Positions 59,354 through 64,000 of a stretch of DNA of 64,000 nucleotides are shown piece by piece. Below the pieces are notes generated by a model, which had not been told where the DNA came from, made no database searches, and saw only the letters and a list, made by a program, of their open reading frames with translations. A program made the translations under genes and the position numbers. Numbering within the stretch: the stretch's first letter is position 1; every line of letters starts with the position of its first letter. Source of the DNA: Vulcanimicrobiota bacterium (GTDB lineage Bacteria; Vulcanimicrobiota; Xenobia; Xenobiales; JADMJV01); contig JAHBVR010000026.1 of NCBI GenBank assembly GCA_019637395.1, positions 1-64,000 on the forward strand. Reading direction: 5' to 3'.

Positions 59354-59863
59354 TTAGAAACCGGCGCGACCGAAGTTGTTCATAAAGCCCCCGAAGCCGG
59401 GTTGCATCCCGAAGGAAGCCATCCCCTGGTTCTGGCCCTGGGAAAGAACCCCTGCGATGAGGTTGGTGAGCTTCTGCTTGGCGCTGCCGGGGCCGCTGAG
59501 CAGTTGGCCGGCGCCGGGGCCAGAGATAGCGATGGCAATATTCAGGTTGCCGCCCTGGTGGAGGGGGCTGGAGTAACCATCCTGGCAGCCGCAACCGGCT
59601 TTACCCGCTTTGCCGGCCTTGCCGTGTTTACCAGCCTTGCCGTGCTTACCGGCTTTACCGTGCTTGCCGGCCTTGCCATGCTTGCCAGCCTTGCCGTGTT
59701 TGCCGGCTTTGCCCGCCTGGGGCTGCTGGCCGAGGGCCTGAGCGGCCTGCTCTTCACTGACGTTGGCGGTGATGGCGATGGCCAGAGACATCGAGTTCTG
59801 CTGCTGGGGCAGGCCAGCCGGGCCGCCGAAGGACTGGAAGTTGTTGCCAAGTGCTAGTGCCAT
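59354..59863 (-). CDS. KAGKHG-repeat protein
   Basis: A 169-residue low-complexity protein. Residues 1-50 are Gln/Gly/Ala-rich; 51-90 consist of a basic repeat of period six (GKAGKH), shrinking to GKAGKAG; CGC follows at 91-93; and the rest is Gly/Met/Phe-rich ('NNFGRAGF'). No signal peptide is obvious. The two Ala/Ile strands 'SLAIAITANV' and 'LNIAIAISGPG' flank the repeat. The His/Lys-rich repeat could bind metals, nucleic acids or polyanions. GGGGAG precedes the ATG, and AT-rich sequence with AAGCTTAAA repeats lies upstream, so strong expression is likely. Confidence 0.65.
   Translation of the reverse strand: MALALGNNFQSFGGPAGLPQQQNSMSLAIAITANVSEEQAAQALGQQPQAGKAGKHGKAGKHGKAGKHGKAGKHGKAGKHGKAGKAGKAGCGCQDGYSSPLHQGGNLNIAIAISGPGAGQLLSGPGSAKQKLTNLIAGVLSQGQNQGMASFGMQPGFGGFMNNFGRAGF
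59595..59719. repeat. 18-bp coding tandem repeat (KAGKHG)
   Basis: About seven copies of an 18-bp unit on the plus strand vary around TTGCCGTGTTTACCAGCC. They differ mainly at third positions, which shows selection on the protein rather than on DNA. Such arrays change length by slippage, so copy number may differ between strains. Confidence 0.85.
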
Positions 59864-59982
59864 TGTAAATTCGCTCCCCTGCTTTTAAGCTTTCTTTAAG
59901 CTTTTCTTAAACTGAGGTTAGCAAATCGGGGTGTTAATCCGCCATAAAAATTTCTCGCACATTATTAAAGTTTTTCGAAACT
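59864..59982. promoter_or_regulatory. AT-rich divergent promoter region
   Basis: This 119-base spacer lies between the repeat-protein gene (minus) and the cupin-MetRS-like gene (plus). It contains tandem AAGCTTAAA-type 11-12-bp elements (59885-59910) just upstream of the minus gene. On the other side is TATTAAAG followed by TATGCT close to the plus gene's ATG, so that transcript may have almost no leader. It is one of the few AT-rich stretches of the window. Confidence 0.45.
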
Positions 59983-61938
59983 ATGCTAACAGATTGTAAA
60001 CTGCTCCCCGAAGGCGACAACCCGACCTTCCCCGAAGCGCACTCCATGATCATCCGTAAGTTTGACCGCAATCAGCTCGAATCCGAGCCTCACAGCGTCC
60101 TCTTCAAGGATCTCTATCCTTGGGAGGCCATCGACGAGACCCCCTTCGGAGCCAGCCTGGCCGTGGTCGAACCCGGGGGCAAAACCATGATCCACCATCA
60201 CAACCCCTGCGAGACCTTCTTGATCTGTCAGGGCCAGGGCACCATGACCTGTGATGGGGAGTCGAGCGCGGTGGCCAGTGGCGACGTCATCTACCTGCCT
60301 CCCCAAAGCGAGCACTTTCTGAGTAACGACTCGAGCACCGACCCGCTCATGTTTCTCTCCGTCTTCTGGGACGGTCCGCCTCCGGCCCGGGCAGCGGCCA
60401 CCGGACCCCGCCTCTATGTTCCCTCGCCGCCCACCCCCAACGGCGGCCTGCACCTGGGTCACTTGAGCGGCCCCTACCTGCTGGCCGACGTGCTCAAGCG
60501 TTTCGACCGCCAACGCGGCGGCGCCGCCGGCTGGATGCTGGTCAGCGACGACCACCAGAGCTACACCGCCCTGCGCGCCCATTTTGACAAGAAACCCCCG
60601 GCGGAGACGGCCGTCCATTTTACCGGCGAAATCCTCTCTCTGCTGCAGGCTCTGGATGCCGCTCCCGACGGCGTCATCCAGCCCAGCCAGAACGCCGACT
60701 ACGCCCGGGCCGTGGGAGCCGCTCTCGAGCAACTGCAACTGCCCGTAATCAGGGCCGAAAGCTGGCACTGCACCGATTGTGACATCCCGCTTTACGACGG
60801 CTACGCGCGCGGCCACTGTCCCCACTGCGAAAGCCCTTGCCGCGGTTTCCTCTGCGAAACCTGCTGCATGCCCAATACGCCGGCCAGTCTGGCCGACGTG
60901 CACTGCCTGCTGTGCGACAAACCGGCCCGGAAGCGCCAGGTGGAACAGCGCGTCTTCTCGCTGGAGCCCTACAAAGAAGCGTTGGCCGAGTATCACCAGA
61001 GCCTGCGCCTCAGCCCGCGCCTGCGCGCCCTGGCCAGCCGCTTTCTCGACCTGGAAAACCTGGAAGTGGTGGCCACTCATCCCGGCGCCTGGGGTCTGCC
61101 CACCCCTGACGGGCAGCGCCTCTCGCCCTGGTTCGAGCTCTCGCTGGCCGCTCCGTTGCTGAGCGCGGGCAATGAACCCATCCACTGCTTCGGCGCCGAC
61201 AACGCCTTTCTCTATCTGATGCTGGACCCGGCCGTCAGCCTGGCCCTGCAGCCGGAGCGCCCGCTGCCCGGTGCGCTCCACGGCAACGAGTATCTGCTGC
61301 TCGATGAACAGAAGATGTCCACCAGTCGCGGCCACATCCTGGAGGCCGCACCGCTCTTGCAGCGGTACGGCTCCGATCTGGTGCGCCTCTTGCTGGCCGG
61401 GCTGCGACCCGAGATCAGCGATACCCAGTGCAACGGCGAAATGGCCGAGAACTTCCTCCAGCAACGCATCATCGGTCCCTGGCAAGAATGGTTGGAGGCG
61501 GTGGGTCGGCGCATCACCACCGAAAGCGGCTCTAAGACCCCGGAGACCACCGACTGGGGTGCGGAACAGGAGGAATTCCTGGAGCGGCTGGAAGAGCTGC
61601 GCAAGCGTTGCGGGGCGGCTTACGAACGCGGGCGTCTCCAGGAAGTGGCCGGCTGCCTGCAGGAACTGGTGGACCAGAGCGCTACTTTCGCTCTCAGCCA
61701 GGAGCCTTTGCAGGGTATGCCCGATCGCTCCACCGCTCTGGCCCTGGAGCTGGCGGCCGTGCGCCTGCTGGCTCAGCTCAGCGCCCCGCTCATGCCCAAG
61801 TTCGCCACCCAGTTGTGGAAGCACCTGGGCCAGCGCGGCGGCCTGGACTGGCCCTCCTCGGTTGAATTGCTCGAACCGGGCCAGCGCGTGCTGGCCGCCG
61901 CCGGACTCTCGGCGCGCCGCTATTTCCCGGCCGGATGA
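59983..61938 (+). CDS. Cupin fused to a methionyl-tRNA-synthetase-like enzyme
   Basis: A 651-residue fusion. Residues ~35-130 form a cupin with metal ligands H71-H73, E77 and H111 ('MIHHHNPCETFLICQGQG', 'GDVIYLPPQSEHF'). Residues ~143-651 follow class I MetRS: HIGH as HLGH (157-160) in 'SPPTPNGGLHLGHLSGPYLL', Cys knuckles (C263/C266, C279/C282, C291/C294, C308/C311), 'IHCFGADNAFLYLMLDPA', and KMSTS (444-448). The C-terminal helical bundle lacks the N-x-x-x-PW element by which MetRS reads the anticodon. Amino-acid activation without a normal tRNA role is therefore likely but unproven. Codons 59983-60045 show GC-rich third positions, so I keep the upstream start. It is coupled by ATGA to the oxidase gene. 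Confidence 0.8.
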   Translation: MLTDCKLLPEGDNPTFPEAHSMIIRKFDRNQLESEPHSVLFKDLYPWEAIDETPFGASLAVVEPGGKTMIHHHNPCETFLICQGQGTMTCDGESSAVASGDVIYLPPQSEHFLSNDSSTDPLMFLSVFWDGPPPARAAATGPRLYVPSPPTPNGGLHLGHLSGPYLLADVLKRFDRQRGGAAGWMLVSDDHQSYTALRAHFDKKPPAETAVHFTGEILSLLQALDAAPDGVIQPSQNADYARAVGAALEQLQLPVIRAESWHCTDCDIPLYDGYARGHCPHCESPCRGFLCETCCMPNTPASLADVHCLLCDKPARKRQVEQRVFSLEPYKEALAEYHQSLRLSPRLRALASRFLDLENLEVVATHPGAWGLPTPDGQRLSPWFELSLAAPLLSAGNEPIHCFGADNAFLYLMLDPAVSLALQPERPLPGALHGNEYLLLDEQKMSTSRGHILEAAPLLQRYGSDLVRLLLAGLRPEISDTQCNGEMAENFLQQRIIGPWQEWLEAVGRRITTESGSKTPETTDWGAEQEEFLERLEELRKRCGAAYERGRLQEVAGCLQELVDQSATFALSQEPLQGMPDRSTALALELAAVRLLAQLSAPLMPKFATQLWKHLGQRGGLDWPSSVELLEPGQRVLAAAGLSARRYFPAG

Positions 61939-63050
61939 TTACCACCGCCTCGGTTGCTATCGTGGGTGGGGGCGTGATGGGCTGCAGTCTGGCCTATCAC
62001 CTCACCGCTCTGGGCGTCCAGGATGTCGTGCTGCTCGAACGCCAGGGCATCTGCAGCGGCGAGACCGCCAAATCCGGCGGCTTCGTCCAGACCCATTGGA
62101 GCAGTTCTCATGAAGTTCGGCTCATCCACTGGTCGCGGGGCTTCTTTCAGGAATGGGCCCAGGCTTGCCAGTACCAGCCGATCGGTTATCTGCATGTCAC
62201 CGGTGCCGAAAAAGAGCCTTCAGTTCGCGAGACTCACGAAATGCTGCTCCAGCTCGGCTTCGAATCCAACTGGCTGAGCCCGCGCGAGATCAAGAAATTG
62301 CAGCCCTTGCTGCGCGTCGACGATCTCAGCGGCGGAACCTATGAGCCTTCCAGCGGTTGGGCTCATCCCGTGGCCACCACTCGTTTCTTCGCCGAGGGAG
62401 CGCGCCAACGCGGCGCCAGCCTGCTCGAGGGTGTCCGCGTCCTGCAGATCGCCCAACGCTCCGGCAAGATTCAGGGGGTCGAGACCGACCAGGGCTTTCT
62501 CTCGGCGCCGGTGGTGGTGCTGGCGGCCGGCCCCTGGTCGCTGCAGTTGCACCCCAATCCCGCCCTGCCCTTGCCGTTGCTCAACAAGCGCGGCCAGGTC
62601 TGCTACATGAATCGCCCGGCCGGCCTGCCCCGCAAAGAGCTGGCTTTTTACGACGAAGTCACCGGCCTCTACACCCATCCCGACGGCGACACCAACCTGG
62701 TCGGCCTGGATTGGCACTTCGAGCCGGTTTTCGGTCCCGATCACTACGATGGTGAAATCGACCAGGACTATCTGGAGGGCGCCCATGGAGCCCTCTCTCA
62801 CCGGTTCCCCTCCATGGCCCAGGCTCAGCCCATCAAGGGATTGGTGGGCCTCTACGACTTCACCCCCGACGGTCACCCGATTGTGGACGGCCCCCTGGGC
62901 CTGGAAGGCTACTACGTCATGGCCGGCTTCAGCGGCGCCGGCTTCAAGAGCTCGCCCGCCCTGGGCCTGGGCCTGGCCGAACTCATCGTGCACGGCCAAT
63001 ACCGCACCGTCAACCTGGACTTTCTCAAGCTCAGCCGCTTTCGCTGTTGA
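61935..63050 (+). CDS. FAD-dependent amine oxidase (DAO family)
   Basis: A 371-residue flavoprotein of the D-amino acid oxidase/sarcosine oxidase family. The dinucleotide motif is 'VAIVGGGVMGCSLAYHLTALG' (7-27 in two parts), followed by 'GICSGETAKSGGFVQTHWS' (flavin attachment region), 'VVVLAAGPWS' and the C-terminal 'TPDGHPIVDGPLGLEGYYVMAGFSGAGFKSSPALG' signature (split). Such enzymes oxidise the C-N bond of secondary or primary amines, giving imines and hydrogen peroxide or passing electrons on. Its ATG overlaps the stop of the cupin-MetRS-like gene, so both products should meet the same pathway. Confidence 0.87.
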   Translation: MITTASVAIVGGGVMGCSLAYHLTALGVQDVVLLERQGICSGETAKSGGFVQTHWSSSHEVRLIHWSRGFFQEWAQACQYQPIGYLHVTGAEKEPSVRETHEMLLQLGFESNWLSPREIKKLQPLLRVDDLSGGTYEPSSGWAHPVATTRFFAEGARQRGASLLEGVRVLQIAQRSGKIQGVETDQGFLSAPVVVLAAGPWSLQLHPNPALPLPLLNKRGQVCYMNRPAGLPRKELAFYDEVTGLYTHPDGDTNLVGLDWHFEPVFGPDHYDGEIDQDYLEGAHGALSHRFPSMAQAQPIKGLVGLYDFTPDGHPIVDGPLGLEGYYVMAGFSGAGFKSSPALGLGLAELIVHGQYRTVNLDFLKLSRFRC

Positions 63051-63094
63051 CTTGTCGGTGCGCTTGTGTCGCATTGTTAGCGAAGGAGTTCTGC

Positions 63095-63226
63095 ATGAAG
63101 ATTGTTCAGGTTCCTATGGAAGAAACGGAAGCCAGGCGCCTCGCTGAGCGGGCGCACGAACTGAAAATTAGCCGCGCAGATCTGATCAGGCGCGCCTGTG
63201 CCAAATCATTCCCAAAGTTCTCCTGA
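63095..63226 (+). CDS. Tiny ribbon-helix-helix protein (antitoxin-like)
   Basis: A 43-residue protein (MKIVQVPMEETEARRL then AERAHELKISRADLIRRAC). It starts with a short beta strand, then two helices with 'ISRADLIRRA' in the usual CopG/Arc position, the size and plan of an RHH repressor or antitoxin. AAGGAG lies 8 bases before ATG 63095, giving good start support. No toxin gene is visible: the following frame at 63198-63308 has only 36 codons. It could be a solitary repressor of the cupin-MetRS/oxidase locus. Confidence 0.65.
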   Translation: MKIVQVPMEETEARRLAERAHELKISRADLIRRACAKSFPKFS

Positions 63227-63314
63227 AGAGCCACTTGCGACTTTATCCAAAGATACGATGGAACAAGTAGACAAAGCGATCCACTTTGCACTCGATCTAC
63301 GCTGCTGAGCGCGC

Positions 63315-64000
63315 TCAACCCTTGGGATTGTAGATCTCGACCTCGACCCCCAGGTCCTTGGCCATGACCTCGCGCAGATGCTCGCCCGAAGTCTTGAGCA
63401 CCTTGAGCCAGCCGTGCTCCCAGTCGCGCACGCCGGCCAGCCAGGCCGAACAGTTGCGGCAGGGCCAGGCTTCGGCGCCCCGGCCTTCCAGGTGCATCTT
63501 ACGGTACCAATCGAACATCTCGCCGCGCCACACCTCTTGTACGGTGTGCTCGAAGAGGTTGGGGAATTTGTCGGCGGTGCGGAAACTCACGTCCTGCCCG
63601 CATAAAGCCACCCGGCCCAGCGTGTCCACGTTGAGGCGCTCGAAGGGCCAAACGCAGGGCTGCTTGCGTTCCGTGGGCAGGTCGGCGTAGAGGTGATGAT
63701 CGAGCGCTTTATTGTGAGAAATGGTGGTGTTGTCATCCCAGGTCAGGAACTTGCGGGTGATGACTTCGTCCACGCCCACTTCCTTGAGATAAAACTGCAC
63801 GGCCTCATCCAGCTTGCCTTCGATCAATTCCTGGCGGATGATGGAAACCACCACCCGCGTCGGCTTGACGTGCTGCTTGCGCAGCTCCAGGGCGGCCCGG
63901 ATATTGCCCACGTGATTTTCGAACCAGCCCTTGGGATCGCGCGGCGGACCGCCACGCGGCGGGCGAACCTTGGCATAGGTCTCGGCGTCGGCCGCGTCCA
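63315..64000 (-). CDS. Radical SAM/SPASM protein, N-terminus outside the window
   Basis: A frame open to the window edge (at least 228 residues) that reads like the C-terminal part of a radical SAM enzyme. 'AETYAKVRPPRGG' resembles the region after the barrel start in SPASM proteins, and 'VVVSIIRQELIEG' a barrel strand. 'CVWPFERLNVDTLGRVALCGQD', 'LFEHTVQEVWRGEMFDWYRKMHLEG' and 'WPCRNCSAW' form the SPASM domain with four Cys for an auxiliary Fe-S cluster. The CxxxCxxC motif must lie beyond position 64000. SPASM enzymes modify peptides, sugars or cofactors. It converges on the RHH gene. Confidence 0.85.
   Translation of the reverse strand, partial: DAADAETYAKVRPPRGGPPRDPKGWFENHVGNIRAALELRKQHVKPTRVVVSIIRQELIEGKLDEAVQFYLKEVGVDEVITRKFLTWDDNTTISHNKALDHHLYADLPTERKQPCVWPFERLNVDTLGRVALCGQDVSFRTADKFPNLFEHTVQEVWRGEMFDWYRKMHLEGRGAEAWPCRNCSAWLAGVRDWEHGWLKVLKTSGEHLREVMAKDLGVEVEIYNPKG

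Noticed and set aside
59986-61824. 612-codon minus-strand frame opposite the cupin-MetRS-like gene
   Set aside because: The plus strand has HLGH, KMSTS and cupin motifs and is coupled to the oxidase; the minus frame is a shadow.

Overview
The window looks like chromosomal DNA of a free-living, GC-rich bacterium with a compact gene layout. Genes often overlap by 1-4 bases within operons, and most tail-to-tail pairs overlap at their 3' ends. No rRNA, tRNA, CRISPR array, phage or transposase gene is visible. Individual genes (MqnD of the futalosine route, an eukaryote-like IleRS, many orphan multidomain proteins) do not fix the phylum. A deep or poorly cultured lineage such as Eremiobacterota/Xenobia is only a guess; I did not identify a close relative.

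Layout. 1-6.8 kb: a small HTH-like gene with three upstream 11-bp repeats; an operon of two membrane proteins and a first 'GHKL-like' protein; a DUF4105-like protein; a VOC protein and a subtilase; an O-methyltransferase. 6.8-17.9 kb: mostly metabolism, transport and envelope genes (phosphatidylcholine synthase, TerB-like protein, zinc dehydrogenase, lytic transglycosylase, amino-acid permease, nicotinate phosphoribosyltransferase, secreted EEP-family nuclease, purine permease, a three-domain YbjQ protein). 18.0-24.0 kb: a tightly coupled five-gene operon of M20 peptidase, KdpD-like histidine kinase, small secreted protein and two more GHKL-like proteins. 24.1-28.7 kb: glutamate synthase large subunit without its small subunit. 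28.8-34.4 kb: amidase, membrane protein, TAXI-type binding protein, amidohydrolase, patatin, MarR regulator. 34.6-38.5 kb: a response regulator fused to a pseudokinase, a J-domain coiled-coil protein, a CHAP-domain protein. 38.6-49 kb: ileS, a beta-propeller-like protein, a LicC/CobD-like fusion with LicD and BolA, a YbjN-like protein, acyl-ACP thioesterase, HtpG. 49-54.7 kb: a 1129-residue TPR protein, a dicarboxylate/glutamate symporter and MqnD. 54.7-59.3 kb: a four-gene operon ending in a pseudokinase fused to a fourth GHKL-like domain. 59.3-64 kb: a KAGKHG-repeat protein, a cupin fused to a MetRS-like enzyme, a FAD amine oxidase, a tiny ribbon-helix-helix protein and a truncated radical SAM/SPASM enzyme.

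The two most unusual signals are these. (1) A paralogous family, apparently undescribed, occurs four times (622-1812, 18092-19033, 19030-20379, and the C-terminal part of 54671-56839). It shares an N-terminal 'EG..S.G.FT.DP....KL' block, a helix-strand-strand core resembling an HSP90/histidine-kinase (GHKL) fold without its ATP-binding residues, and a C-terminal 'DGVLL...QTDLSG..PV.D' block. Its neighbours include a sensor kinase and, in one case, a fused pseudokinase; a second pseudokinase is fused to a receiver domain. This suggests a signalling or scaffolding network built from catalytically dead kinase and GHKL folds. (2) A cupin-MetRS-like fusion is translationally coupled to a FAD amine oxidase and lies close to a SPASM enzyme, a possible amino-acid-activating biosynthetic locus. 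A palindromic repeat family, always a head-to-tail dimer, also occurs at three loci and has been read into the 3' end of ileS.
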